Below the pieces are notes generated by a model. That model was given only the letters and a program-made list of their open reading frames with translations, was not told the origin of the DNA and ran no database searches. A DNA stretch of 64,000 nucleotides from a cyanobacterium endosymbiont of Rhopalodia gibberula (GTDB lineage Bacteria > Cyanobacteriota > Cyanobacteriia > Cyanobacteriales > Microcystaceae), in assembly GCF_003574135.1 (NCBI RefSeq), contig NZ_AP018341.1, positions 1,736,001 to 1,800,000 of the forward strand. The letters are read 5' to 3'. The translations under genes and the position numbers were made by a program. This document shows positions 10,755 through 21,032 of this stretch, one piece after another. How positions within the stretch are numbered: position 1 is the first letter of the stretch; every line of letters starts with the position of its first letter.

Positions 10755-11037
10755 ATTCGGGTTTTCCTCTTAAATTTAAGATAGTGATCATAGTGTCCCC
10801 TTCTTCCCGTGAAGAGGATAGTATGCTTGGGAGATATTCGTTGTTTATGTCCCTACATTGTTTAACATTGCCTCTGAATCCGATTTCTCTCTAAGAAAAT
10901 TACAATCGTTCGTTTATCGTTAAAAGGCAAGAATAAAGGCAAGAATTAGGTGAAACCACAGTAATCGCCTAACTAAAGAAAATCATACTTCTAGACTTAG
11001 TGATAATTAATAATTTAGATACACCCTATCTATAATT
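10755..11037. other. Wide rpsL-rpsG spacer with a possible fragment of the dispersed repeat
   Basis: 283 bp where free-living relatives usually have a short spacer. Around 10988-11020 the text ACTTCTAGACTTAGTGATAA, followed by TTAATAATTTA, resembles one end of the inverted-repeat element described at 48704-48834. It may be a truncated copy lying within the operon. No gene seen. Confidence 0.35.
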
Positions 11038-11412
11038 TTATCCTTTGGGTCGTTTAGTTCCATATTTAGAACGCCCTTGTTTGCGATCTTTGACCCCTTG
11101 CGCATCTAATGTTCCGCGAATGATATGATAGCGCACTCCAGGCAGGTCTTTGACTCTACCTCCACGAATAAGGACAACAGAGTGCTCTTGTAAATTATGA
11201 CCAATCCCAGGGATGTAGGCAGTGACCTCAAAGCCGGAGGTAAGACGAACTCGTGCTACTTTTCTCAAGGCTGAGTTGGGCTTTTTGGGGGTAGTTGTAT
11301 AAACCCTAGTACAAACCCCCCGACGTTGAGGACACTGTTTGAGTGCTGGCGATTTCGTCTTCTTTTTCAGTTTTGAACGTTCGCTGCGAATAAGTTGTTG
11401 AATAGTGGGCAT
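11038..11412 (-). CDS. rpsL: 30S ribosomal protein S12
   Basis: Decoding-centre protein. The ATG at 11412 gives [20 protein letters not shown], the conserved start, and 124 residues. A TTG 12 bases upstream is also in frame but not needed. [12 protein letters not shown] and [13 protein letters not shown] carry the lysines typical of a streptomycin-sensitive S12. First gene of the str operon, with a promoter at 11477-11506. Confidence 0.98.
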   Translation of the reverse strand: MPTIQQLIRSERSKLKKKTKSPALKQCPQRRGVCTRVYTTTPKKPNSALRKVARVRLTSGFEVTAYIPGIGHNLQEHSVVLIRGGRVKDLPGVRYHIIRGTLDAQGVKDRKQGRSKYGTKRPKG

Positions 11413-11476
11413 GGGCAAGCTCAAATCAGGGTTACAACCAACCCTTAATCATTTATATAATCGTTGACAAATTACC

Positions 11477-11506
11477 ATGATACCTATACCGGAGATAGTC
11501 TGTCAA
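11477..11506 (-). promoter_or_regulatory. Predicted sigma70-type promoter for the str operon
   Basis: On the minus strand, TTGACA (11506-11501), an 18-bp spacer and TATCAT (11482-11477). The expected start site is about 60 bases before the rpsL ATG. It lies between the iscA-like stop and rpsL, and so would give the ribosomal operon its own transcription. Inferred from sequence only. Confidence 0.6.
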
Positions 11507-11533
11507 CTCCTGAAGGTGTGTTTTTTTTTCTGG

Positions 11534-11863
11534 TTAATGGTTAATAGTAAAGGATAGACCACAACTGCAGGTCGCCGCAACCCTGGGGTTAGAGAAGCGG
11601 AACCCTCCACCCATCAAGTCTTCAGCATAGTCTAAACGTAACCCTTCAAGATAGGGAAGACTGTCCTGATCAATCAGCATTGAAATTCCCTCTAGTTGGT
11701 AGAGATAATCGCTTTCTTGTCGGGTTTCAGACAATTCAAAAATATAGTATAGTCCCGAACATCCTCCCTTGTTCACCTTGAGTCGAAAGTAATTGTTGAC
11801 TTTTTGACGGCTGCTCTGCATTCGTTGGACTTCTTTAACTGCGGCTGGTGTAATTTGAATCAT
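11534..11863 (-). CDS. IscA/HesB/SufA-type iron-sulfur cluster assembly protein
   Basis: A-type carrier or iron donor in Fe-S cluster biogenesis. I start at the ATG at 11863 (MIQITPAAVKEVQRMQ), giving 109 residues; an upstream start at 11914 adds a 17-residue unconserved leader. The three ligand cysteines are present: C35 (GGCSGLYY) and C99/C101 (TCSCG). It lies upstream of rpsL on the same strand, 121 bp away. Cyanobacteria carry several paralogues and I cannot tell which this is. Confidence 0.88.
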   Translation of the reverse strand: MIQITPAAVKEVQRMQSSRQKVNNYFRLKVNKGGCSGLYYIFELSETRQESDYLYQLEGISMLIDQDSLPYLEGLRLDYAEDLMGGGFRFSNPRVAATCSCGLSFTINH

Positions 11864-12119
11864 ACATAACTCCAAAGTATTAATCTTCAGTAATTTTGAT
11901 ACCAGTTCTGGCATCCTTAATTGGATGTTGAATAATTAGGCTAAAGTTGTGGAATTGAATGTTCATTTAAGACGTTATCCGCTTTTTAACAAATTACTCC
12001 TAGGTAATATTTTCGGAGGAAGAAACTCCTCATACCAAACCATTGTTTCTTCTTTTAGAATATAGACCTCTAGATTGGGATAAGAAAACAGACATTAAGA
12101 AATATAAGGATGTTCATAG

Positions 12120-12575
12120 CAGATATTATGGATCAAGGTTACCGCAGCAGAAAAGGGAATTAAAACCGTTGGCGTAATCTCGAATCGATTAACCGAAGAA
12201 GCAAGAGTACGATACAATCTCTCTTAAAATATCGCTACAGCCGCTCTGAGAGCGTGAATGACATCGGGGTTATTACAATTGCCTCAAGTACGAGGTGAAA
12301 AGATTCTCCCGTTGATAGTTGTCGCCTTTAATGTGATAGACCAAGGCTTTGTGGCAGACTCGGAGTTAGATGGAACCGTATGAGCTTGTGTGAACTGTCT
12401 CTATATGGAATTGCCCCCAATGTTATCGGTAAACTTGATGTTGGAGGAGCCATTGCTCGAAAAGAGGTTCTTTGTGTGGTACGTGATGGTAGGATGTAGT
12501 TAGTTATCCCTAATATAACCACCGTGGAACTGGTGTTTAGTGATGTGGGGAATGGTGTCGTCCACTATTTATGAT
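12120..12575 (+). pseudogene. Decayed gene, family not recognised
   Basis: Protein-like segments in shifting plus-strand frames: VTAAEKGIKTVGVISNRLTE, then RGEKILPLIVVAFNVIDQGF after two stops, then YGIAPNVIGKLDVGGAIARK after a frame change, and finally VIPNITTVELVFSDVGNGVV after another stop. The order and continuity indicate one dead gene of at least 150 codons. It is more GC-rich than the surrounding gap, so decay may be fairly recent. I could not place the family. Confidence 0.55.
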
Positions 12576-12772
12576 TTCGGAACAAACCCCTTTAGCGTTC
12601 AAAAATAGATTTTTTCTACTCGAAAATAGATAATAGAAGATCCTAAGAAAAATTGCTCATTTATTAATCACTAATTAATTTTTTTTATGTTTCTTCTCAA
12701 ATTTTTTTTGTACTGGTAGAGAATATCACTACTAGTCTTTTTCCTTAATTTAAACTAGAGAATTGGTAACAA

Positions 12773-13771
12773 TCAAAAATGTTGAAATCCTTTAGTGAGA
12801 GTTAGTTTTTGGGGTGGATGTCGTTCTTGATTATCAACTAAAATCACGTTTAGTTCTTCTGTAATTGTTCCAATAATAGCAGCCCCATTTCCTAACCGTT
12901 TCACCAATTTCTCAGCCAATCCTAAGGGTAAACAGAGAATTAATTCGAAATCTTCTCCCCCATACAAAGTCCAATGCAAAGCCTCTTCTGGTGACATCCA
13001 TTGTAATAAACTGGGAGGGGACTCAACTTGCGAGCGCTCTAATGTTGCTCCCACTTTACTCATACGACAGATTTGCAGAATTCCATCAGCTAACCCATCA
13101 CTACTGTCTATTCCGGCTACCGATGCTGTTTCCACTATTTCCCAAAGCAGTGGAAGGACGTCTAAGCGGGGTTTGGGGCGTTGGTGAGCTTCGATTGAGG
13201 CGTTTCGTTCAGATTGTGATAGATTATCGCCTAATTTGGGATTAAGCAATAATTGTAATCCTTCATAAGATTTTCCATGAGTCCCTGTCACTAGAATAGC
13301 ATCTCCAGGTTGAGCTGAGGAACGGTAAATAACACGGTGAGGCACGACAGTTCCAAAAGCAGTAATACTTATGGTAGTGACCGGAGAACGACAGATATCG
13401 CCACCAACAATAGGGGTTTTATACCGTTGCAAACAATCGGTTAATCCTTTATAAAGCTTTTCCACCCAAGTTATCCTCAATTCCCCTGGTAAGGATAATC
13501 CTACTGTAATGCCAATAGGAGTGGCTCCCATGGCGGCTAAATCCGATAAATTAGCTGCAGCAGCACGCCATCCTACAGTTTCAGGAGGAGTAGTGTGATC
13601 ACTAAAATGAACCCCATCTACCAAAACGTCAGTAGTTATTACTAATTGCTCTTGAGAGTTGACCGATAAAACCGCTCCATCATCCCCAATAATATTTCCA
13701 GGACAAAAGGGCTGAAGTTTTTTTAATAACCCTTGTTCACCAACATCGTTGACAGATTGGTTGAATTTCAT
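12773..13771 (-). CDS. thiL: Thiamine-monophosphate kinase
   Basis: Phosphorylates thiamine monophosphate to the cofactor thiamine diphosphate. 332 residues from the ATG at 13771, with AGGA a few bases upstream as ribosome site. An in-frame TTG 12 bases earlier is unnecessary. Motifs: GDDGAV at 29-34, TTDVLVDGVHF at 46-56, GWRAAAANLSDLAAMGA, SSDGLADG and GGEDFELIL, all typical of ThiL and the AIR-synthase-like fold. Full length. The gene stands alone between two decayed tracts. Confidence 0.95.
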   Translation of the reverse strand: MKFNQSVNDVGEQGLLKKLQPFCPGNIIGDDGAVLSVNSQEQLVITTDVLVDGVHFSDHTTPPETVGWRAAAANLSDLAAMGATPIGITVGLSLPGELRITWVEKLYKGLTDCLQRYKTPIVGGDICRSPVTTISITAFGTVVPHRVIYRSSAQPGDAILVTGTHGKSYEGLQLLLNPKLGDNLSQSERNASIEAHQRPKPRLDVLPLLWEIVETASVAGIDSSDGLADGILQICRMSKVGATLERSQVESPPSLLQWMSPEEALHWTLYGGEDFELILCLPLGLAEKLVKRLGNGAAIIGTITEELNVILVDNQERHPPQKLTLTKGFQHF

Positions 13772-15080
13772 TTTTTTCCTCAAACGATTACAGTATAAAT
13801 ATTACAAATATTTATAGTTACATTAATAGCCTTCTATCAATGGTCATCTATCTGGTAAAAATTTAATGATTAATTATTATTAATTATTGTAATATCAAAT
13901 AAGTAACACTATGTTAGTATATGGTTTTTTAAAAAAAGCGATCATCACAAATAGACGCTGAGGTCTTCTAAGAATAGAAGTAGCAATAATAACTTTGATA
14001 TAACTAACATAATCTCCTTATTTTAAGAATATTGTTTAAGTTGGAACAGGGAAAGAATTTACTCAAGTTAAGTAAAGTTAAAATAATCTATCTAAAGATA
14101 AAATATAGATCTGGTGCGATTGAATTTTCAGCAATGGAATCGAAAGTGAATATTTTCCTATTTCTAAGTCGAGAAAAATCGTTATATATAGACTAGCTTG
14201 AGATAGTTTAAAAGTGATAGTAATATTCTTATTCCTCAGAGTTGAGAACGAGTTAAAAAAAATAAAAAAGGATAAATTAACCGGATAGTATTTTGGAGAC
14301 AAAATATGGATTAGCGATAGCAATGATAGAAGCCGGTTATTAGCTTACACTCAAGATGAAGCGGTCAAGACTAAACGGTTTAGAAGTATAGATACCTCTT
14401 ATTGAAAATCAGAAAAGTAAGGAAGTTGATTAACTAAAAATTAAGCAAAAGACTCCAAATTTTATTAAAATAGGTTAAAATTGCTATCCAATTAAATTGG
14501 AATGATATATTTATTAATTTCGACCTTTGTTTGAGCTTTTAAGATAAGAAGTTTCCAATTTTTTTAGTATAAATTTACCTGTTTTCTTAATAGTTATTAA
14601 CATAGTGTTGTTTATTATATCTCCAACCACTTATCATGTATAAATTTACTAAAAAACCTTGTAGTCTATTAGGTGGTGTGTACTCATTTTCTGGACTAGT
14701 AAGCAGATTAAGAGGACTAGACTGTACCGTAGCTATAGTACTGTGTTTTAAGCAAAAGCTTATTAAATATTTCATAAATCATAGTGCGGAGTTCTTCGTT
14801 CATAGCTGCTAAAAATCACTTTTTTTTTGAAAAATAATTTAACCACTGGGTAAATTGATTCTCTGTAGAATATTCGTTACGACAAATTGTATACTCCCTG
14901 GAGGGATATGTACGAGAAAAAACTTTATGACAAGTTAAGTTAAGTTAAGTTAATTAAAAAGAATTCTCACAATTGATAGTTGTATTAGGTTAACAGAATA
15001 TTGATTTCATCGCTTTTCGATATGCCTCCTGATTATCTTGGTGATTCACACCAACAGTTTCTAAGCCTAATTCCCAGAAG
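13772..15080. other. Intergenic, 1.3 kb, nothing identified
   Basis: AT-rich, no credible gene. Short open frames on the minus strand at 14078-14323 and 14587-14775 have low-complexity, Ile/Phe/Asn-rich products and no recognisable motif. A pentanucleotide run is annotated separately. Confidence 0.5.
14932..14953. repeat. Pentanucleotide tandem repeat (AAGTT)4
   Basis: Four uninterrupted AAGTT units plus two bases. A related degenerate run (CAAGTTAAGTAAAGTTAAAA) lies near 14065. Simple repeat, no function inferred. Confidence 0.8.
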
Positions 15081-15084
15081 TTCA

Positions 15085-15727
15085 CAAGTATTCTTAGGAT
15101 GGACAATATTTTAGGCTGCTGGATTTTTGATGTCTTTTCCAGTTTTTATTCAAGCTCTCTTAATTCGTTCATATCCCCAACTTAGTTTATTAATGACGGA
15201 CGATGGCTTTAGTTAGAAATTACCTGATGAAATACTAATGCACCCATAACTAGGGAGATTTAGTTTGGGGGCTTACTTGAAGTTGGCTATCTGATGGCTC
15301 TATTTATTGGGTTTGGTCACGCTGGGAATCCTTAGTTCATCCTCCTATTGAGTCAATTGGAGTTCCGGTAGTAATTTGGGGACTCTGTCATGGTTGGGGT
15401 AACATAAAAAACCTTTTTTATTTGAAGTCGTTGTTGGGAATGGGAATTGCGGATTTTTATTTTTGTATGACAGTATTAATTTCTGATTAGCGACAACTAA
15501 CGCAAGTAAGACCTATTTTAGCTATACTAATTTTTCAAAAAACATTAGCTTAAGTCCAAACCCTCTGGGAGATGAGTCAGGTAGTGGTTTTTGTTAAAAT
15601 TCTCTTAGCGGCGGTCGGCTTATGGATAATAAAAAAATTCTATTATCATTAGTGGGCTTTAGCAGGTGCAATATTAAATCCGATTTTAGCGGATAGTCTA
15701 TTTTTGCTAGTAGCTTCTTTTGCTTAA
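15085..15727 (+). pseudogene. Dead DUF3120 membrane protein gene
   Basis: Pieces in several plus frames line up in order with the cyanobacterial DUF3120 family. Near the N-terminus is AAGFLMSFPVFIQALLIRSY followed by PQLSLLMT. Later come DNA segments matching the family's EAIGLP and RGWG...NFFYLGS regions, and the end (WWAFAGA.L...DGLFWL) is recalled by the bases at 15650-15710. At least six stops and several frameshifts. The assignment rests on my memory of the family pattern; a translated alignment would settle it. Confidence 0.6.
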
Positions 15728-15814
15728 GGGAATTCAGTCTGAAATAAATTTCCAATTTGTGCGATTAGCGTTATGCTATCATTCCTAAAAAATATGTGGA
15801 AAATCTAGCTCATA

Positions 15815-16640
15815 CCCCTCATGTACTTTTATTTACCAAAAGGGATAAATGTTAACTAATTTTTAGTAGGGAAGAGCTATTGGGATACTAGACGAAGTAA
15901 AGATAATGATTGTATGGTAAATGATAACTATGTTTCTCACGATTGCACGATTTTGCCATCAACATAGACAGAAAAATTTATTCTCATTGATTTAGAAAGT
16001 AGTAACAAAATTATTGTTGATAAGCGTTGTATCAGTGTTCCTATTGCTACTAAAAATAGGAATCTATTGCTTTTAGTCGGATGAAAGTTAAATTTTTTTT
16101 CTTACCATACAATTGCGTTCTCGAAATAAATGAAAAAACCTAACAAAGGGACATCATACTCCTACATCGACGCCGTTTAATCTCGACGAAGGTAGTAGAT
16201 ATGAGAAGTTCTATAGCCTTAGCTAGGCAATTTGATTACAAACTACTGTCTTCTCTAATTAGAAATTTGTTATGTCAAGTAAGGAGTTAGGTTTATAAAT
16301 ACATTGGGGATGCAGTGATGGTCATTTGGTTCCATAGACACGAAAAAGTAAATTTATCTAATCTGATTCAGATTTCTCAGGCTGTTGTAAATCTTAACTA
16401 TAAGATAAAAAGTCCAGTCAGAAATCCCCCATTACTTTCGGATTATCTATTGGTATAAGAATTAATATTGAATATCCTATAGTTAAGAATAAGGGGAGTG
16501 GAGACCGCCCTTATTACATGGTAACCAGAGACGGAGTTAACTTCCTTTTTCACTTGAGGTCAGCTACCAAAAATTAGGGTCATATATTGCCGTCAGCGGA
16601 CAAACTGATAAACATTTTAAGGCTTTACCAAAATATCATA
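15815..16640 (+). pseudogene. Dead FHA-domain adenylate/guanylate cyclase (class III)
   Basis: Two domains are still legible in order. An FHA-like part holds DNDCMVNDNYVSHDCTIL and FILIDLESSNKIIVDKR, echoing the RxxxNDI...VSRxHA...DLxSxNGTxVNG pattern. A class III cyclase catalytic part holds GDAVMVIWFHRHEK (family GDAVMA.W) and SGDRPYYMVTRDGVNF (family GSxxRxDYTALGDxVN). Stops and frameshifts are frequent. FHA-cyclase fusions are common in cyanobacteria, so cAMP signalling by this protein has been lost. Confidence 0.75.
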
Positions 16641-17499
16641 ATTTGTAAAACGATCAATTAACAATAGCCAGAAACTCAACAAAACTAGGTTTTCTAAACT
16701 TTTCAAACTATTGTTCTGCTGGAGTTTGCCAAATCATTCAATAAATTGAATTACTAAGACTACTAGAATAGAACAGCAAAAGTATTTTATCTAGATATCA
16801 ATTGTTGCTACACTAAACATAGTCAAAATAGAAATAAATTAACATAAAATTTAGATTTTTATAATAAATAAAGAAGATCTAATAAAAAAGTTAGTCTAAA
16901 TTTTAGAAAATTCTATAGAAATGGTATTAGTTAATATTAAAAGCTAAAATAGTAATATAAATTATATGTGATAAAATTTGTTACTGCTTAATTTAGATGA
17001 TTTAGAAAAGAATATTTAAGTAATAAGTTGAAGAATTTTAAAAATATAGTTTAAAAATATTAAGATTAGGCAAAAGCAAATATTTTTACTTAAAAATTAG
17101 GTCGATTTAAGTAAAGAACAAAAACTCAAATTAAAACAGGATTATAAAAAGTAACTAATTTTCTCAAAAATACACCTATTCTAATAAATATTTAGAACAA
17201 TCTTTTAAAAAAAAATGATATTTATAATAAATTTAAGATATTTTTTTATATTTAACCTTCTCCATGATTAGTGTTATACTACAAATAATCTAGGTGATTC
17301 TTTTAGTTCAGTTTTATCATTAAAAATAATGTCTAATATCGAAAATTAATGTGGGATTATCTTTTATCTTTCTAGTTTTTTTTCATTGAAGGAACTAGGA
17401 ACATTGTAATAAAACCGTCTGAAGAATTTGGCAAAAATTAATGTCATATAGCCTTAGACACACTAGAATAATCTTAACCCAATCTATCAGGAGATTTCT
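16641..17499. other. Intergenic, about 860 bp, nothing identified
   Basis: Very AT-rich spacer between the dead cyclase and the adenosine-deaminase-like gene. No protein-like frame. CAGGAG at 17489-17494 is the likely ribosome site of the next gene. Confidence 0.5.
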
Positions 17500-18543
17500 G
17501 TGGCTTTATACGCGGACTTACATCGTCATTTAGGAGGATCTGTAGTTCCTCGCATTCTCTGGCGATATTTTAAACGCCATGACTTAGAAATGGCACGGCG
17601 CTTTCCTGAATATCCAGGATTTGAAAAATTTTACACCCGTAAACGTAATACCCTCGATGAATATCTAGAGTTACACACTCTCGTAGAAAAGGTTCAAACC
17701 GAACAAACTCTTCCCTATTTTATTTATCGATTGATTCGAGGGGCTTATATTTTTGAAAATTTAGCTTACCTGGAGTTACGTTACACTCCTTATTTACGGA
17801 CCCCGGACCATCTGAGCCAATCGGAACGTATTAACAGAATGGCAAATATTGTTGAAATTGTTGGAAAAGCGACTCAAGTTAAAGAATATCCGATTATTAT
17901 TAGCCAGATTCTTTGTATGCACTCCCGTTTACCCTATGAAGTTAATAAAGCAATTATTGATTTGGCAGCTAATATGAAAGTTTATGTCTGCGCTGTTGAT
18001 ATAGCAGGAGGAGACTCTCATTATGAAGAAAGATTAGAAGAGTTTATTAGTTTATATCAGTATGCCCATTCTTTAGGGTTAAAAACTACTGGACACCTTT
18101 ATGAAACCCCAGATGGTTGTTATCGAGAACTTCTCCCCTATCTAATGCGCATTGGTCACGGGATTCAAATACCGTTAAAGTATCCTGAATTATTACCAGA
18201 AATTGCTCAATCAAAACAATGTTTAGAAATCTGTCCAACTACTTATTTAAAGACAGGAACATTGGACGATTTAAAAGAATTAAAAGTTGTCTTTGATCGT
18301 TGTTTTAAAGCAGGAGTAGATATTGCAATTTGTACAGATAATGCAGGGTTACATAATGTCCGTCTCCCCTTTGAATACGAAAATCTATTGACTCAAGATG
18401 TTATTGATTTTCACCAATTACAAGCTTGTCAAGATTCAGCTTTCCGTCATGCGTTTGCTTGGCCCCATAAAGAACATCCTGCTTCTTTACTTACTGGATT
18501 ACTCCAAGATAATCCGGAAAATAGAGATTTAGTATCGGTTTAA
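17500..18543 (+). CDS. Adenosine deaminase-like amidohydrolase
   Basis: 347 residues. GTG start at 17500 with CAGGAG six bases upstream. The metal-dependent deaminase scaffold is visible: H8-x-H10 (DLHRHLGG), H199 and E202 in TGHLYE (family HAGE), H220 in RIGHGIQ, and D280 in CTDN. Variations from true adenosine deaminase are TGHLYE for HAGE and TDNAG for TDDP, so adenosine may not be the substrate; adenine-type or nucleotide-type relatives are possible. It is isolated between decayed tracts yet has a clean full-length frame, implying selection. Confidence 0.82.
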   Translation: MALYADLHRHLGGSVVPRILWRYFKRHDLEMARRFPEYPGFEKFYTRKRNTLDEYLELHTLVEKVQTEQTLPYFIYRLIRGAYIFENLAYLELRYTPYLRTPDHLSQSERINRMANIVEIVGKATQVKEYPIIISQILCMHSRLPYEVNKAIIDLAANMKVYVCAVDIAGGDSHYEERLEEFISLYQYAHSLGLKTTGHLYETPDGCYRELLPYLMRIGHGIQIPLKYPELLPEIAQSKQCLEICPTTYLKTGTLDDLKELKVVFDRCFKAGVDIAICTDNAGLHNVRLPFEYENLLTQDVIDFHQLQACQDSAFRHAFAWPHKEHPASLLTGLLQDNPENRDLVSV

Positions 18544-20095
18544 CTTCCAATTAATTAGAGGGTTTTTTATACTCATGAGGTAAACTTTGATCTATTCTTT
18601 GTTCCGGCGTTCCCAAAAACTAAAAAACTTTATATCTCATAAGTATGGGAGTTGCTATAATTTGACAATTAAGTGCAAAAAATTAAGATTTTATCTCAAT
18701 AGAATTAACCCAAACTTAGTTTAATTGACTTTTCTAGACTGGCTATAACGAAATCATAATAAACAAAATGTAAAATTCTTACTTTGCAGAGTTTTTAACT
18801 TTTATAAAAATTTATTTTTTGGAGTAATAGGATACATTCAAAGTAAGAGTTTTAGAAGTGATAGCTACTCATTGATAAGACTCAGTCTAGAAGAGTCAAT
18901 TAATTTTAGATAATTGGATTACAAAGGTAATAGTTAAATTGAATTAAATTTACCTATTACAGTAATTTTAAATTTGTTTAAAACCATTTAAGGCATATCA
19001 ATTTGGGACATAGTAATATAGATATTTTAGTAATGTTTGAACTAAATTTAAAAACTTGTGATGATTTAGTTGCACTAAACTTGTTCTGTAAAAATCAAAA
19101 ATATTAAAGATAGAGTTTGATTGTCAATAATAAGCTTATTAAAAGCTATTTCTCTTTAGAAAGACAGTGTTTCAAAGTATTTTACGTATAAACTTAAGAT
19201 TTGTACTTAATTTATACTGATAGCATCAGATGCTTAACTCAGTTTAATCAATGAAATTCTAAATTCATGAAAACTCACCATTACTCACTATTAGATATTA
19301 AATAAAATAGGAATAGTTTGATTTTTTTAAAAAATAAAATTAAAAAAATATAAGTTTTTTAAACCTAGTGTAAATCTAGATTAATTATTGTGAAAGTTAG
19401 TAGTCTAATCAGTTGTAAAACAAAAATAAAATTATCTTAAAACTATATTTACAGTAGGGATTATTATTAATTTGCTATCTCAGTAATTTGGTTAAAGTTA
19501 ACGTAAGTAACGTTCATAAAAGAGTAGTTTCGGTGTTTGTAAGATTTTATTAAACGTATGAATAACCTCAGTGTAATTATTAGTTATTTTTCTGAAAATA
19601 AGATCACAACAAATTTAGTGACTTCTACAGATGTTATTTATCGATTCTTACAAAAAAAGAATCAAACCTTTTATCTAAACATAGAAATTAATTTCATTAA
19701 TGCTGAATAAAAAAACTATAGGAAAACTATTGTATTATACAATACGAAATTAAACTTCCTAATATTTATTAGGCTCATAGTATTACTAATATTTCTATTA
19801 TACGAGAAAATTTTTCTACTTTTAATTTCTCGATTTTTTAACAGTGCTTGAATGATGCAGTTAAAGAAAAATAAAAAGTCAGCCATTCTTTTTCTAAGGG
19901 GAACTTAATACTCAAGGTAACAATAGCTTATTTTGGAGTACAATCTTTTATACTGGTATGGTAAAATTCATGAATTATCTAAAATTAGATAAAACTTCTT
20001 CAAGAGGAAACTAATTGATATATTTTGTAAATTCTCTGCTAACTGATAACTTTAAGATTTACTAAAAAATTTCTATATCTTATTTACTATTAAAA
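18544..20095. other. Intergenic, 1.55 kb, degraded sequence and one repeat element
   Basis: No intact gene. The inverted-repeat element at 18724-18900 is listed separately. From about 19558, MNNLSVIISYFSENKITT and a further 35 or so codons form one open frame that then breaks down; I do not recognise it. The remainder is AT-rich. Confidence 0.4.
18724..18900 (+). repeat. MITE-like inverted-repeat element, copy A
   Basis: 177 bp bounded by ATTGACTTTTCTAGACT (18724-18740) and AGTCTAGAAGAGTCAAT (18884-18900), which are reverse complements apart from one base. The interior is AT-rich without an ORF. It shares its left 35 bp (TAGACTGGCTATAACGAAAT...) and right 30 bp with copies at 29465, 32064 and 48704. 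Flanks are TTA-like on both sides, compatible with TA-type insertion but not proof. Confidence 0.7.
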
Positions 20096-20713
20096 ATGGT
20101 TGTATCTTCATTCCTAACCACTCCCCATTTTGTCCTGGCTTCTGCGTCTCCAGCACGTCGAAAACTATTACAAACTGTTGGGATTGATCCGATTGTCCGT
20201 CATAGTCAGTTTGACGAATCTCAAATACAATGCAAAGATCCTATAAAATTAGTCCAAATCTTAGCTCACTTTAAAGTTAAAACCGTTGCCCCTTATTTTC
20301 AAGACTGCCTAATTTTAGGCTGTGACTCTCTATTAGTAGTACGGGGGGAAATCTACGGAAAACCTAAATCATCTGAAGAAGCGATCATCCGTTGGCAAAA
20401 AATACGGGGGAACCAAGGGACATTATATACTGGTCATACAATTTTTGATCAAAAACAACAAAAAACTTTGATTCGTTGCGGTATCACCCAAGTTTACTTT
20501 GCTAACTTAAATGATGTTTCTATTGAAGCTTACGTTAATAGTGGAGAACCGCTCAAGTGTGCTGGATGTTTTGCCTTAGATGGAAAAGGGGGTTTATTCA
20601 TTGACAAAATCGAAGGATGCCACAGTAATGTCATTGGCTTAAGTCTTCCTTTGCTCAGACAGATGTTAGAAGAGTTGGGCTATCAATGTATACAGTTTTG
20701 GAGTAATCCGTAA
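20096..20713 (+). CDS. maf: Maf family nucleotide pyrophosphatase
   Basis: House-cleaning enzyme that hydrolyses non-canonical NTPs to NMPs. 205 residues. Seen: [13 protein letters not shown] (residues 13-25, with the SxSPxR motif), the acidic pocket LGCDSLL where family members have ADT, GKP and [21 protein letters not shown] also fits. ATG start at 20096. The GCDS variant in place of ADTVV is the one departure I see. Isolated gene. Confidence 0.88.
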   Translation: MVVSSFLTTPHFVLASASPARRKLLQTVGIDPIVRHSQFDESQIQCKDPIKLVQILAHFKVKTVAPYFQDCLILGCDSLLVVRGEIYGKPKSSEEAIIRWQKIRGNQGTLYTGHTIFDQKQQKTLIRCGITQVYFANLNDVSIEAYVNSGEPLKCAGCFALDGKGGLFIDKIEGCHSNVIGLSLPLLRQMLEELGYQCIQFWSNP

Positions 20714-21032
20714 AGTCACTAAAAATTAAATTGTCCATAAATATGGATAATAGTTTTGATAGGATATATGTAAACAATTCTTAATTAGGGAGGACAAAAA
20801 ATTTATTATTATTACTACAGACGATGACAATTAAATGAATTGCTAGGCTTTAAGATAAAGAAAACTATTTTTACAAAAATTTTCATGAAAAGGAATTGAA
20901 TTTATCACAACTCCGTTCGAGACTTATCAAATCTAAAAAGATTTGTTGACAAGACCTCTGTTCTTTTTGCCCTCAAATTTTTTGTCATATTTCTCTATTT
21001 TTATAGAGTTATTTTGATATTGAGGAAAACAA
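20714..21032. other. Intergenic, 319 bp
   Basis: Convergent spacer between maf and cysE. It holds one small hairpin, CAAATCT-AAAA-AGATTTG (20928-20945), which lacks a U-tract on either strand, so I do not call it a terminator. Confidence 0.5.

Noticed and set aside
14078-14775. Two minus ORFs of 81 and 62 codons
   Set aside because: Ile/Phe/Asn-rich, no motif, within decayed AT-rich spacer; expected by chance.
20928-20945. Hairpin CAAATCT-AAAA-AGATTTG as a terminator of maf or cysE
   Set aside because: No U-tract follows on either strand.
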